A stretch of DNA of 45,207 nucleotides from the NCBI GenBank assembly GCA_028285265.1, contig JANQPX010000029.1:1-45207 (forward strand). Reading direction: 5' to 3'. Source of the stretch: Geminicoccaceae bacterium (lineage in GTDB: Bacteria; Pseudomonadota; Alphaproteobacteria; Geminicoccales; Geminicoccaceae). The first letter of the stretch is position 1. The number at the start of each line of letters is the position of its first letter. The notes beneath the pieces were generated by a model. That model was not told where the DNA came from, did no database searches, and was given only the letters and a program-made list of their open reading frames with translations. Of the stretch, positions 21,279 through 29,784 are shown piece after piece. The position numbers and the translations under genes were made by a program.

Positions 21279-22808
21279 TCAAGCAAAACCTTCGGTGTAG
21301 GACGAAACCAGCGTCTTCAGCTTTGCCTCAGTGTCATCGCTGATCGCACCCTCGTCACGGATTGTCTTCAGAATGTCCTGACCGTCCGCTTCGAGCTTAC
21401 TGACGAGTCCATTCTCGTACCGCACCACATCAGAGGTGGCTACTCCATCGAGATAGCCATTCACACCCGCATAGATGACGGCAGCCTGCATCTCGACAGC
21501 CATCGGTTGATACTGCGGCTGCTTCAACAGCTCGGTAAGGCGTGCACCTCGATTGAGCAAGCGCTGGGTCGCTGCATCAAGGTCGGAGGCAAACTGTGCG
21601 AATGCCGCCATTTCACGATATTGCGCAAGTTCCAGCTTAATCTTGCCGGCGACTTGCTTCATCGCTTTGATTTGAGCCGCCGACCCCACACGCGAGACTG
21701 ACAATCCCACATTCACTGCTGGCCGAATGCCTTGATAGAACAGATCCGTTTCCAAGAAGATCTGTCCGTCGGTGATCGAGATGACGTTGGTTGGAATATA
21801 GGCAGACACGTCGTTCGCCTGCGTCTCAACCACCGGAAGTGCCGTAAGGGACCCAGCACCGAGCTCTTTGTTCATCTTCGCCGCGCGCTCCAAGAGACGC
21901 GAGTGAAGGTAGAAGACATCGCCAGGAAATGCCTCACGGCCGGGCGGACGACGAAGAAGAAGAGACATCTGCCGATAGGCGGTCGCCTGCTTCGAAAGAT
22001 CGTCATAAACAATCAACGCATGCATGCCGTTGTCGCGGAAATATTCGCCCATCGTGCAGCCAGCATACGGCGCCAGGAACTGGAGAGGTGCTGACTCGGA
22101 AGCCGTCGCGGCAACCACAATCGAGTACTCCATCGCGCCCGCGTCTTCGAGAGTCTTCACAACCTTCGCGACAGAGGAACGCTTCTGACCGACAGCAACA
22201 TAGACGCAATAGAGTTTCTTGCTCTCATCATCACCGGCATTGACCGGTTTTTGATTGATGAAGGTGTCAATCGCGATCGCCGTCTTCCCGGTCTGGCGAT
22301 CGCCAATGATCAATTCCCGCTGGCCGCGCCCGACGGGAATCAAGCTATCGATGGCCTTCAGTCCGGTCTGCATCGGCTCATGCACCGACTGGCGCGGAAT
22401 GATCCCCGGCGCTTTCACCTCGGCAAGTCGTCGCTCCGCAGCCTCGATGGGCCCTTTGCCGTCGAGCGGATTGCCAAGGGGATCCACGACACGCCCCAAA
22501 AGGCCTTTGCCAACGGGCACGTCCACGATCGCCTTGGTGCGCTTGACCGTATCACCTTCTTTAATGTGGCGATCATCGCCGAAAATCACGATACCGACAT
22601 TGTCGGTTTCGAGGTTCAGCGCCATGCCACGCGTGCCGTCTTCGAATTCGACCATCTCACCGGCCTGAACCTCGTCGAGGCCGTAGGCGCGAGCGATACC
22701 GTCACCGACGGAGAGCACACGGCCGACTTCGGTAACCTCGGCCTCCGTGCCAAAGTCCGCGATCTGTTGTTTTAAGATATCGGAAATTTCTGCGGCACGA
22801 ATGTCCAT
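21279..22808 (-). CDS. atpA: ATP synthase F1 alpha subunit
   Basis: The 509-aa non-catalytic nucleotide-binding subunit of F1. P-loop [83 protein letters not shown], which includes the signature and the arginine near the catalytic interface; [11 protein letters not shown]. The ATG overlaps the atpH stop by one base (TGATG), so translation is coupled. The F0 genes are not in the window, in line with the split F0/F1 operons of alphaproteobacteria. Confidence 0.98.
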   Translation of the reverse strand: MDIRAAEISDILKQQIADFGTEAEVTEVGRVLSVGDGIARAYGLDEVQAGEMVEFEDGTRGMALNLETDNVGIVIFGDDRHIKEGDTVKRTKAIVDVPVGKGLLGRVVDPLGNPLDGKGPIEAAERRLAEVKAPGIIPRQSVHEPMQTGLKAIDSLIPVGRGQRELIIGDRQTGKTAIAIDTFINQKPVNAGDDESKKLYCVYVAVGQKRSSVAKVVKTLEDAGAMEYSIVVAATASESAPLQFLAPYAGCTMGEYFRDNGMHALIVYDDLSKQATAYRQMSLLLRRPPGREAFPGDVFYLHSRLLERAAKMNKELGAGSLTALPVVETQANDVSAYIPTNVISITDGQIFLETDLFYQGIRPAVNVGLSVSRVGSAAQIKAMKQVAGKIKLELAQYREMAAFAQFASDLDAATQRLLNRGARLTELLKQPQYQPMAVEMQAAVIYAGVNGYLDGVATSDVVRYENGLVSKLEADGQDILKTIRDEGAISDDTEAKLKTLVSSYTEGFA

Positions 22809-23365
22809 CAGGCAGCCCCTTTCATCGCCAGCTCGAGCTGGTGCAGTTTTGTCTTCAACGACGCATCGATCATGCGCGAACCAACGCGCACCACCAATCC
22901 ACCCAACAATGAGGGATCGACGCGCTGCGTCATGGTCACAGTCTTGCCGACCGATTGCGAAATCTTGCTTTGAACGTCCTTGGCCTGCGCCTCGGTGAGC
23001 GCAATAGCCGAAATCACCTCTGCCTGTTCTTCTCCCTTTTCCTCAGCGAGCAAAGAGGCATAGGAATCGATCACGTCGGGTAGGACAAAGGCCCGGCGCT
23101 TATCTGCAATCAAGCCCAAGAACTTGGTCGTGAGATCCGAGGCTCCAGCCTTCTTGGCCACCGCCGTCAACGCCGTCACCTGATCATCTCGCGAAATCGC
23201 TGGACTTTCGATTAAACGTGTCAGATCAGCAGATTCAGCCAAGAGCCTCTTAAGGCCCGACAAATCCGCTTGGATCTGATCCAGCGACCCCTGGTCTTTT
23301 GCCAGATCGAACAACGCACCAGCATAGCGCCCAGCTAGCCCAGACGCTCTAGAATTTCCAGCCAC
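22808..23365 (-). CDS. atpH: ATP synthase F1 delta subunit
   Basis: The 185-aa stator subunit that ties the F1 head to F0. It starts at a GTG and reads [25 protein letters not shown], the family's first helix; the C-terminal signature is [45 protein letters not shown] stands about 8 bases before the start. First gene of the operon; the promoter must lie in 23366-23900 on the minus strand. Confidence 0.95.
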   Translation of the reverse strand: MAGNSRASGLAGRYAGALFDLAKDQGSLDQIQADLSGLKRLLAESADLTRLIESPAISRDDQVTALTAVAKKAGASDLTTKFLGLIADKRRAFVLPDVIDSYASLLAEEKGEEQAEVISAIALTEAQAKDVQSKISQSVGKTVTMTQRVDPSLLGGLVVRVGSRMIDASLKTKLHQLELAMKGAA

Positions 23366-23943
23366 GCTTACGGCTTCCCCAATCCTGGGTCAGTATTGAC
23401 GAAAACACGCGAAAACCCAGCATTTCCGCGGTCCCCCACTCGTTCCAGCGCCATCTAGCACACCGCACCGCAGCAAAGCAAGACGCCAACCGGTCGCAGG
23501 CACGAGCGGAGCCTATTGATCTTGATCGCCGATGATCACGGATCATGAGCCTCAAGGGCCTGAGATCTCTGTGTAGGCATTTCTGCTGACAAGGAAGGAA
23601 TTAGAGTTATCTCCCTCGAAAGGTCACTAGATGGGTTCAAGGAATGCGATAACCTCAAGCATAGCTGACGCCGGCACCTCAAGATCATGACTTATTCAGG
23701 TTCTGAAAATTCCTAGCCTTCTGACGTTTTAAGCTGGTTTGTTCAGGGTGGTTGAGCAGAGGACGGACGCAATCGCCACCCTTGTTTTTTTGCCAGTTGG
23801 GTCAACTGCTTTCGCACTTGCTGTAAGAAAAACGATACGTAACACGGCTAGTCGCCGATATCCTGATGTTGGTTCTATCTTTTGGGCCATGATTCTCTAT
23901 CACTTCAAAGAAGTGGCTATTCGGAGAAGGCGGAAACGAACAG
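23366..23943. other. Intergenic region between atpH and the YjbR-like gene
   Basis: About 580 bases between divergent genes. It should hold promoters for the atp operon (minus) and the YjbR-like gene (plus). I see no RNA gene, no strong repeat and no convincing ORF; a 71-aa plus-strand frame at 23739-23954 lacks motifs and runs into the next gene. Confidence 0.4.
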
Positions 23944-24396
23944 ATGACATATGAAGAGTACAATGCGTTTTGCAGAACACTTCCCGCCACAACCCATGTG
24001 GTTCAATGGGGTGGTGCTCATGTCTGGAAGGTCGGCGGCAAAGTCTTTGCCATTGGAGGGTGGGACGATGGTGAAGAAGCGCATATCACGTTCAAAACCT
24101 CACCTATCGCCTTTGAAATCTTGCAAGAACAACCGGGCCTTCGGCCAGCTCCCTATCTAGCACCACGCGGTATGAAGTGGATTCAACATTACCAAAAGCC
24201 TGGCCTGTCCGACGACGACCTCAAGGTCTACATCAAGGAGTCGCACCGCATTGTTGCTTCGGGACTGACCAAAAAGAAGCAAAAGGAGCTTGGGCTCACA
24301 ATCGAGACGAAAGAAAAGCCCCGACACAAGCCGGGGCATTCTGAAAAATCATCGGCGACTCGGCCACCTAAGTTAACCGGTAACGCGGATCAGTAG
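23944..24396 (+). CDS. MmcQ/YjbR family DNA-binding-fold protein
   Basis: A 150-aa protein of the YjbR (CyaY-like fold) family. It shows the family order: an N-terminal helix (MTYEEYNAFCRTLPATTHV), a strand with WG..HVWKVGGKVFAI, ITFKTSPIAFEILQEQPGLRPAPYLAPRGMKWIQ, and a last helix DDDLKVYIKESHRIVASGL. The role is unclear; the fold is predicted to bind DNA. The tail after residue 118 is basic and looks disordered. Its end overlaps the end of the opposite gene by 7 bases, and the minus-strand terminator at 24310-24337 lies inside it. Confidence 0.88.
   Translation: MTYEEYNAFCRTLPATTHVVQWGGAHVWKVGGKVFAIGGWDDGEEAHITFKTSPIAFEILQEQPGLRPAPYLAPRGMKWIQHYQKPGLSDDDLKVYIKESHRIVASGLTKKKQKELGLTIETKEKPRHKPGHSEKSSATRPPKLTGNADQ
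24310..24337 (-). terminator. Intrinsic terminator for the minus-strand His/Arg-rich gene
   Basis: On the minus strand GCCCCG (24337-24332), an 8-base loop and CGGGGC (24323-24318) are followed by TTTTCTTT (24317-24310). It sits 53 bases after the stop of the minus-strand gene at 24390 and inside the coding end of the convergent YjbR-like gene. Confidence 0.75.
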
Positions 24397-24830
24397 CGGA
24401 AACGAAAGTCCCCTCTGCCAAAGCGGCCATCACCGAAATAAATCCCGCCTCGAAAGCCACCTCGCGGGTAGTAGTGGCGATGGTGATGGCGGTGGCGCTT
24501 GTAGAACGCCCGCTTGCGAGCGTCGTAATAGCCCTCTTCATAGCCACGATCATAACCGCGATAGTAGCCGCGCTTGTAGGCCTTACGCTTCTTTTTCTTA
24601 CTGTAGCGCTTGTGATGATGGTGATCATCAAACCGGCGACGATCGTCAAAATGGTAGCCACGCCTTGAATGCTTAGGCTCGATCCAGCTGCCTCGATCCT
24701 TAACGAGTTGATAGAGGGACGTGGCATCCACTTCGCCTACCGCGACCGTTGGTGTCGCATTAGCCGGGGATAACGACCCGACGACAAGCAACCCTAGCGC
24801 TGCTATGAAACCTGTCCTCACGATGGTCAT
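24390..24830 (-). CDS. Exported His/Arg/Lys/Tyr-rich protein of unknown function
   Basis: A 146-aa protein beginning MTIVRTGFIAALGLLVVGSL followed by SPANATPTVA, a signal peptide with likely cleavage after ANA. The mature part has a short ordered stretch (ATSLYQLVKDRGSWIEPK) and then a low-complexity region rich in His, Arg, Lys, Tyr and Gly, with runs such as DDHHHHKRYSKKKKRK, repeated RGYY/RGYD/EEGYY units and KRHRHHHRHYY, ending GRGDFRFRY. Start ATG 24830 follows GGAGG by about 6 bases. The composition suggests metal or polyanion binding outside the cytoplasm, but I do not recognise a family. It has its own terminator. Confidence 0.75.
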   Translation of the reverse strand: MTIVRTGFIAALGLLVVGSLSPANATPTVAVGEVDATSLYQLVKDRGSWIEPKHSRRGYHFDDRRRFDDHHHHKRYSKKKKRKAYKRGYYRGYDRGYEEGYYDARKRAFYKRHRHHHRHYYPRGGFRGGIYFGDGRFGRGDFRFRY

Positions 24831-25341
24831 GACTGACCTCCCAAACTTTCCTTCATAACATGCGATTAAACGAATTCGTCTGAACTGAAACTGAACCATC
24901 TATTAAGAAAAACATCCGGATCGCTTATTCCTTCCACGGAAAGCAACCATGTAGCAACCGTTCTCTGCGGCGATATCGGCTATACGGCACTATAATAAGA
25001 CCGCGGTCGATAAAGGCTGCACCGTTTCAACTTATTGCGTCAACAAAGTCCGTGACCACGAAGACAAACGAGCTGACGTCGACGCGGACACTCCATTTGC
25101 TGGCATCAACGCTCATCGGGATATGCGTCCTCCTCGCCCGACCTCGGTCGCAACGATCAGCTTTTGGCTTTTGAGCTGACAGGGTAGGTCCGGTTTCGTC
25201 ATTCCAGAGCGCCGGTCGAATTTCAAGGGACACAACAACAAGGAGCCGCTTGATTGACCTTTGGCGTTAAGCAAGAGTGCAGAGAACAAACGGCAGTCTT
25301 GATCAGCCAGTTTCTGATCCCATCCAGCGGAGGTGATTTGC
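24831..25341. other. Divergent intergenic region
   Basis: About 510 bases between the His/Arg-rich gene (minus) and the epimerase (plus). Overlapping minus-strand frames at 25027-25364 look like chance. It should hold both promoters; a run near 24985-25000 (cactataataag) is -10-like, but no matching -35 is convincing. Confidence 0.35.
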
Positions 25342-26229
25342 GTGCCTGAGACAAGCGAAATCACAACGCTTAAACATGATGCTTATGAGCTTGAACTCTG
25401 CCCTATAGGGGGCGGCTGCATCACCGCATTTCGCTACCAAGGCCACGATGTTATGCGGCGGGCGACACAGAATTATTGGGCAAATTATGACCCTCGCGAG
25501 GCTGGGTCGTTCCCGCTCGTTCCCTATTCAAACCGTATCGCTGATGGTCGCTTCACCTATGACGAACGAACCTATCAGTTGCCTCTCAATATGCCGCCGG
25601 AACCTCATGCCATTCATGGTGATGGATGGCAGGGTCATTGGAGCATCGAAGGAACAACGTCGTCAGATGTCGTTCTAACCTTCGAGTCGAAAGATGCACC
25701 GATAGAACATCGCAGTCGTCAGATCTTCAGGCTTGACGACAAGGGGCTTTCGGTGACTCTCGACATCACTAACACAGGCGCACATGCCCTTCCCTTTGGC
25801 TTTGGTCATCATCCCTATTTCCCTAAGAGTGAGGGTTTGACGCTGGAAGCAGCGGTGAACGGTGTCTGGATGCCAGATGAGCGCATGATTCCTAAAGACC
25901 GCGTTAGCCTGCCTGACGCCTGGAACTTTTATCGGCCAAAACGCCTGGCGGCGCTTGAACTCGACAATTGCTTTACGGGATTCAAGGGGCAGGCGACGAT
26001 GCGTTGGCCCGAGACCAAGCTCACACTCACCATCGACACGGACCCAATCTTCGGCCATCTCGTGGTTTTCGTACCACTAGGTAAGGACTTCGTCTGCGTC
26101 GAGCCCGTCAGCAACGTCAATGATGGCGTTCATCAGCTCGTCAATGGCCGTGTTGACACAGGCCTCAAGGTCCTTCAGCCCGGGGAAAGCGTTAGGGGAA
26201 GCATGCGTTTTTCTGCGGCAGCTGCCTAG
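25342..26229 (+). CDS. Aldose 1-epimerase family protein
   Basis: A 295-aa galactose-mutarotase-fold protein that interconverts alpha and beta anomers of aldoses, or a close relative such as YeaD-type hexose-6-phosphate epimerase. Motifs are PLVPYSNRIADGRF (substrate Arg), MPPEPHAIHGDGWQGHW (active-site His), FGFGHHPYF (catalytic His) and FVCVEPVSNVNDG (catalytic Glu near the C-terminus). Start: the frame is open to GTG 25333, but GGAGGTGA (25329-25336) overlaps that codon and is well spaced from GTG 25342, so the second GTG is preferred. No signal peptide is seen. Neighbouring sugar genes lie within 10 kb, not in one operon. Confidence 0.9.
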   Translation: MPETSEITTLKHDAYELELCPIGGGCITAFRYQGHDVMRRATQNYWANYDPREAGSFPLVPYSNRIADGRFTYDERTYQLPLNMPPEPHAIHGDGWQGHWSIEGTTSSDVVLTFESKDAPIEHRSRQIFRLDDKGLSVTLDITNTGAHALPFGFGHHPYFPKSEGLTLEAAVNGVWMPDERMIPKDRVSLPDAWNFYRPKRLAALELDNCFTGFKGQATMRWPETKLTLTIDTDPIFGHLVVFVPLGKDFVCVEPVSNVNDGVHQLVNGRVDTGLKVLQPGESVRGSMRFSAAAA

Positions 26230-26265
26230 TCACACGGCCCCGGGCCGGGCAAAAGCGTCGACGCG

Positions 26266-27132
26266 CTATTTGTCTAAGATACTTAGATCAAGGCCACCCT
26301 CGACGTCTCGTTGGATCGGCTCGCCGACGGCGTTTTCCGCTCGCAGATCCGAACTTGTCTCGTTGACCCCATCAATCGGCAATGGCCAGATGTAGGTGTC
26401 CTCAGCCATGCCAAGTTCAATCGCATAATCACGAAGTCGCACAGCCTGATCACGCGGTAGCCGCCGTCCAACAACAATCGCATGATGCGGGTTCGTCTCA
26501 TAGTAAGGAACGTGCAGCTGAAAATACGTATCTTTCCAACGACGCTGATGATCGCCAAGCTTGTCCCACCCGCTGTCAACATCTGTCGGCGATGCGACAA
26601 TGACGGCCCAACGATCGGTCGCAGGGTCAGCTATTGCGGCAGAACGGAACCAGAGTTTTCGCCAGAGGTCCCGGACGTTTAAGACGTCCGGCGACGTCGT
26701 CGTTTCGGCTTGAAGGGCGACCGTTTTGACGCTTGTGTCCTGCTTCACGTCGTCAGGATCGCCAAACGCAATACCGGTGGCTTCCAGAAAGGCCTGACGT
26801 AATTCAGGCAGGCTATCGTGAAACGTCTCGAGGTCTAGGCTCGCGCGTGCGCAGCGATCGACAACGTCCGACAGCTTCGCCAGGAGCGCACTCGGTGTTT
26901 CGGTGTGCAACCCAGTAATATCTTCGCTGCTGATGCCGCGATAACCATCCAGGTCGAGCGCGACCGTCAGTCGATGCAAGAGACGTTCGGTCTCTGCTGA
27001 GATATCCGTCGATCCTATCGACGCAGGCGGAACATCTGGACACAGGACGATCTGCGCCGAGACATCAGCTGTCGCCCCGATTGCAACATGTCCCGCAACA
27101 ACCGCAGAGACACCTAAAGAGCGCAACAGCAT
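26266..27132 (-). CDS. Exported protein of unknown function with SPOR-like C-terminal region
   Basis: A 288-aa protein starting MLLRSLGVSAVVAGHVAIGA, with a signal peptide probably cut after VSA. Residues about 25-150 are helical and acidic. Residues about 190-270 (RWAVIVASPTDVDSGWDKLG, then a stretch ending HAIVVGRRLPRDQAVRLRDYAIELG) have the strand-helix-strand feel of a SPOR-type repeat that binds peptidoglycan, but the match is weak and by eye. One cysteine pair (C near residue 31 and C near 96) may form a disulfide. ATG 27132 is chosen because GGGGAG stands 5-7 bases before it; GTG or ATG codons upstream lack a site. No operon partner. Confidence 0.7.
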   Translation of the reverse strand: MLLRSLGVSAVVAGHVAIGATADVSAQIVLCPDVPPASIGSTDISAETERLLHRLTVALDLDGYRGISSEDITGLHTETPSALLAKLSDVVDRCARASLDLETFHDSLPELRQAFLEATGIAFGDPDDVKQDTSVKTVALQAETTTSPDVLNVRDLWRKLWFRSAAIADPATDRWAVIVASPTDVDSGWDKLGDHQRRWKDTYFQLHVPYYETNPHHAIVVGRRLPRDQAVRLRDYAIELGMAEDTYIWPLPIDGVNETSSDLRAENAVGEPIQRDVEGGLDLSILDK

Positions 27133-27390
27133 AGTCACTCTCCCCAATGAGAAATGATCTCAAGACCGTCCTCGCTGCCATCAAAAGCTGGAAACCAAGC
27201 GATGGGCTGAAGCGGAAGCAACGAAGACGCTTGACCAGCTGCCATAATCGCATCTGGCAATACACAAAGAATTCACGTCAAATTAATGAAAAATGCAACC
27301 AAGAATATAGAAATGGGCGGTCGCAAACTGTCGCAAGGACACTTTACGCGAGCTCAAACCAGACGCGACGGCGGCACACTGCCATAGGAC

Positions 27391-28737
27391 TCAGCCAGGC
27401 GGTATAACCTTAAACACCTTGCCGCTCTGCCCTTCAGGCCCCTGAGTGCCGTGACCGAGAAGATAGAGTTCGTTCGCGGCATCATGGGCAATGCCAAGCA
27501 AGAAATATGGAAAGCCTGCAGCGACGTCGATTCGCGTATAGCCCCAGGACTCAAGCTCATTCGGGGGCGGTACTGCTGCATAGATGACGCCTGTCGGCTC
27601 GCCGCCATCGATGCTCCAATCGCCAAAAATCAATTTGCCCTCGAGTTCAGGTAAGGCCGCTCCACGATACACAACGCCGCCAATGGTCGACCGTCCTTCA
27701 CTTTCATCAGGATGCTTACCACCGTTCTTGTACTCAATGATCGGGTCAATCAGCCCCTCATCGTTACAGCCTTCGAAATGTCCTTCAAAATCATCCCAGT
27801 CAAAGCAATGTGTTGCTTCCTTGATCGCCCAACCATAATTGCCGCCGGGCACGACCAAATCGATTTCTTCATAGGAGTTCTGACCCACATCGCCGGCAAA
27901 GAGGCGGCCTGATCCATCGGGATCGAAAGCGATCTTATAAGGATTGCGAAAGCCCATCGCATAGATCTCACCACGATAGCCATCTTTGTCATAGAAAGGG
28001 TTGTCTTCAGGAATTCCGTAGGGAATGCCATTTTCCTGATCGACATCTATTCGCAGAATTTTCCCGAGGAGATCATCAGGCATCTGGCTGGTCCCTTCCC
28101 GGGGATAATCGCCATTCTCCGGCGCGCTGCCGCCATCGCCAAGGGCGATAAACAGCTTCCCCTTCGGACCGAAGGCAAGCGAGCCAGCATTATGAGCGAA
28201 TTGAGGTTGATCGACCTGTAGCACCAATCGCTCATAGTCAGGATCGGCAACATTTTGATCGTCTTCGGATACCCTTATCTCAGCAACATGACTGGTGTGG
28301 GTGCCCCATTCCTCGTTTAAGAGGCCATGGCCCTCTCGGAGAGGCGCACTGTAATAAAGATAGAGCTTGCCATTCTCGGCATAGTTGGGATGAAAAGCAA
28401 AACCAAGGGCGCCGCGCTCATCGAACCCAGGCTCGATTGTTGGATCCAACCGATGCCGAAAGTCGAGAAAAGGCGTGTCAAGCAGGCGCCCATCAGCATC
28501 GATCACGCGAAGACGTCCAACCTGCTCAAGGACAAAGAGACGCCCACTACCATCAGGTGCCTCAGCTAAAGCCAAAGGCGCCGTCAGTCCATCGGCCACA
28601 AGTTCAACGGCGATTTCCGGGGCACCAGCTTCGGCAAGGGTGCCCAATCCAACCCACGTCAGAGTCGCGGCAAAGGCAGCGCCACTCCAAAAGCTCCATC
28701 GCCCTTCGACACACGGCATCGATCTCTCCCAAGGCAT
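27391..28737 (-). CDS. PQQ-dependent sugar (glucose/sorbosone) dehydrogenase family protein
   Basis: A 448-aa exported six-bladed beta-propeller of the soluble glucose/L-sorbosone dehydrogenase family. The N-terminus has a signal peptide (FWSGAAFAATLTWVGLGTLAEAG). Family marks are LVADGLTAPLALAEAPDGSGRLFVLEQVGRLRVID, FDERGALGFAFHPNY with the catalytic-site His, SLAFGPKGKLFIALGDGGSAPENGD (calcium/PQQ region), YAMGFRNPYKIAFDPDGSGRLFAGDVGQNSYEEID and GGNYGWAIKE. Family members oxidise aldoses in the periplasm with PQQ and calcium, but many bacterial members are untested and the substrate here is unknown. PQQ synthesis genes are not in the window. Confidence 0.88.
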   Translation of the reverse strand: MPWERSMPCVEGRWSFWSGAAFAATLTWVGLGTLAEAGAPEIAVELVADGLTAPLALAEAPDGSGRLFVLEQVGRLRVIDADGRLLDTPFLDFRHRLDPTIEPGFDERGALGFAFHPNYAENGKLYLYYSAPLREGHGLLNEEWGTHTSHVAEIRVSEDDQNVADPDYERLVLQVDQPQFAHNAGSLAFGPKGKLFIALGDGGSAPENGDYPREGTSQMPDDLLGKILRIDVDQENGIPYGIPEDNPFYDKDGYRGEIYAMGFRNPYKIAFDPDGSGRLFAGDVGQNSYEEIDLVVPGGNYGWAIKEATHCFDWDDFEGHFEGCNDEGLIDPIIEYKNGGKHPDESEGRSTIGGVVYRGAALPELEGKLIFGDWSIDGGEPTGVIYAAVPPPNELESWGYTRIDVAAGFPYFLLGIAHDAANELYLLGHGTQGPEGQSGKVFKVIPPG

Positions 28738-28989
28738 GATTGTATTTATCGTGGAGGGGGTTGGCGCCTCGGCAAAATCGGCAGGTCCATGCCCCGGTCT
28801 AGTCCGCAGAACATAAGCCAGGTTCCGCGATCATCAACCCGTCAGAAGATTAATTAAGGATGGGCGTTGCGTGACGATCCTGCATTCGTCTTTCCGTCAA
28901 GCCAACCGGTACCGCGCCTGCAACGGGTATCATGGCGCCTAGACCTCATGCAGCCACCTCCAACGAGTAGGACAACGACGGAAGCACGG
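28738..28989. other. Short non-coding stretch
   Basis: No gene or clear repeat; it lies upstream of the sugar dehydrogenase and presumably carries its promoter. AT-rich bases TTAATTAAGG occur near 28850. Confidence 0.3.
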
Positions 28990-29220
28990 TCATGCTGTAA
29001 GGGGTAAATCGTAAATCATGTCGAAGATGAGATAGATCAAGAGCGTCATCCAGATGCTAGCAAGCGCGAGGCTCTCTAAAAGCGAGAAGCCAAAGGCATA
29101 GAGAGCGTAGGCGATTACGGCCACGGTAGCGTAGTTGCTGAGGCGCAGACGAAAGGGGATGAGGGTAAAAGTCGTGATGAATGGAATACCTGGGGGCAAT
29201 AGAAGATAGGCCTCAAACAA
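28990..29220 (-). CDS. Small membrane protein, TctB-like, possibly a remnant
   Basis: A 76-aa frame (TTG start at 29220) with two strong hydrophobic segments, YATVAVIAYALYAFGFSLLE and LASIWMTLLIYLIFDMIY, ending DLPLTA. The frame stays open upstream to about 29296, adding a third segment (ELGIGLLLLAIFLFEAYLLLPP) but without a normal start codon. An FGF motif followed by a last helix ending in a short LPL tail recalls TctB, the small subunit of tripartite tricarboxylate transporters, which is about twice as long. No TctA or TctC gene is near. It may be a shortened or frameshifted copy. Confidence 0.35.
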   Translation of the reverse strand: MFEAYLLLPPGIPFITTFTLIPFRLRLSNYATVAVIAYALYAFGFSLLESLALASIWMTLLIYLIFDMIYDLPLTA

Positions 29221-29784
29221 GAAGATGGCGAGGAGCAGTAGTCCGATGCCCAGTTCGATAACGCGTCGCCTCCGATCTTGACATCGTCGAATCGTTTAAC
29301 CCGGCGTGTCCATTGGAACCGATGCTACGCGCCGCTTGGAGGACGATCAAGAACGTTTGATGCCAACGCCTTCCCAGGTTGGGGAAGCACAAAGGATCAA
29401 TAAGAAAGAACCGGCATGGTGAAGAATGTTGTCCAATTCGAGGCAAGGGCTTGGCTGTCTTCGAGCTGAAAATCATCGACGAGCACAACAATCAAAACGA
29501 GCGTTGCAGCAAATTTACGACACGCATGATCAAGTGAAAACGGCGCATCGGCTCAATGACAAATGCCGACGGGACAATAATAAACAACGAAAAGAAAATC
29601 ATCAAATAAGACAAAATGAGAGGGATCTCGTAGGACAGCTGAGAAAATAGATAGGCGTCACAGACGTCTTGCATGGCGTTTTCTTCTTATGCCACGCGGA
29701 GATGGACGCTCGAGAGCGCATGCCTACACCTTTCAGTATTTGACATTCCCGCCGAGACAGCAAGATGCTGTAGTTTTAGCGTTG
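29221..29784. other. Low-information region between small membrane ORF and pgk
   Basis: About 560 bases. The only frame with a protein-like character is the small minus-strand ORF at 29492-29674. ACAGCA-AGA-TGCTGT (29753-29767), just past the pgk stop, could fold, but the T-rich side faces the plus strand, so it is not a clear terminator for pgk. Confidence 0.35.
29492..29674 (-). CDS. Possible small single-pass membrane protein
   Basis: A 60-aa frame with one very hydrophobic segment (IPLILSYLMIFFSLFIIVPS) followed by a basic stretch (EPMRRFHLIMRVVNLLQRSF). AAGAAG stands about 8 bases before the ATG. I know no family for it, and the opposite strand is also open over much of the same DNA, so it may be chance. 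Confidence 0.25.
   Translation of the reverse strand: MQDVCDAYLFSQLSYEIPLILSYLMIFFSLFIIVPSAFVIEPMRRFHLIMRVVNLLQRSF

Noticed and set aside
23739..23990. Small frames on both strands before the YjbR-like gene
   Set aside because: They overlap the real gene start and each other, and show no motif.
29426..29650. A 74-codon plus-strand frame rich in Gln, Asn and Arg
   Set aside because: It is the antisense of a hydrophobic minus-strand frame; this composition is expected from the complement of membrane-protein codons.
29753..29767. ACAGCA-AGA-TGCTGT after pgk as the operon terminator
   Set aside because: The T-rich flank is on the wrong side for minus-strand transcription.
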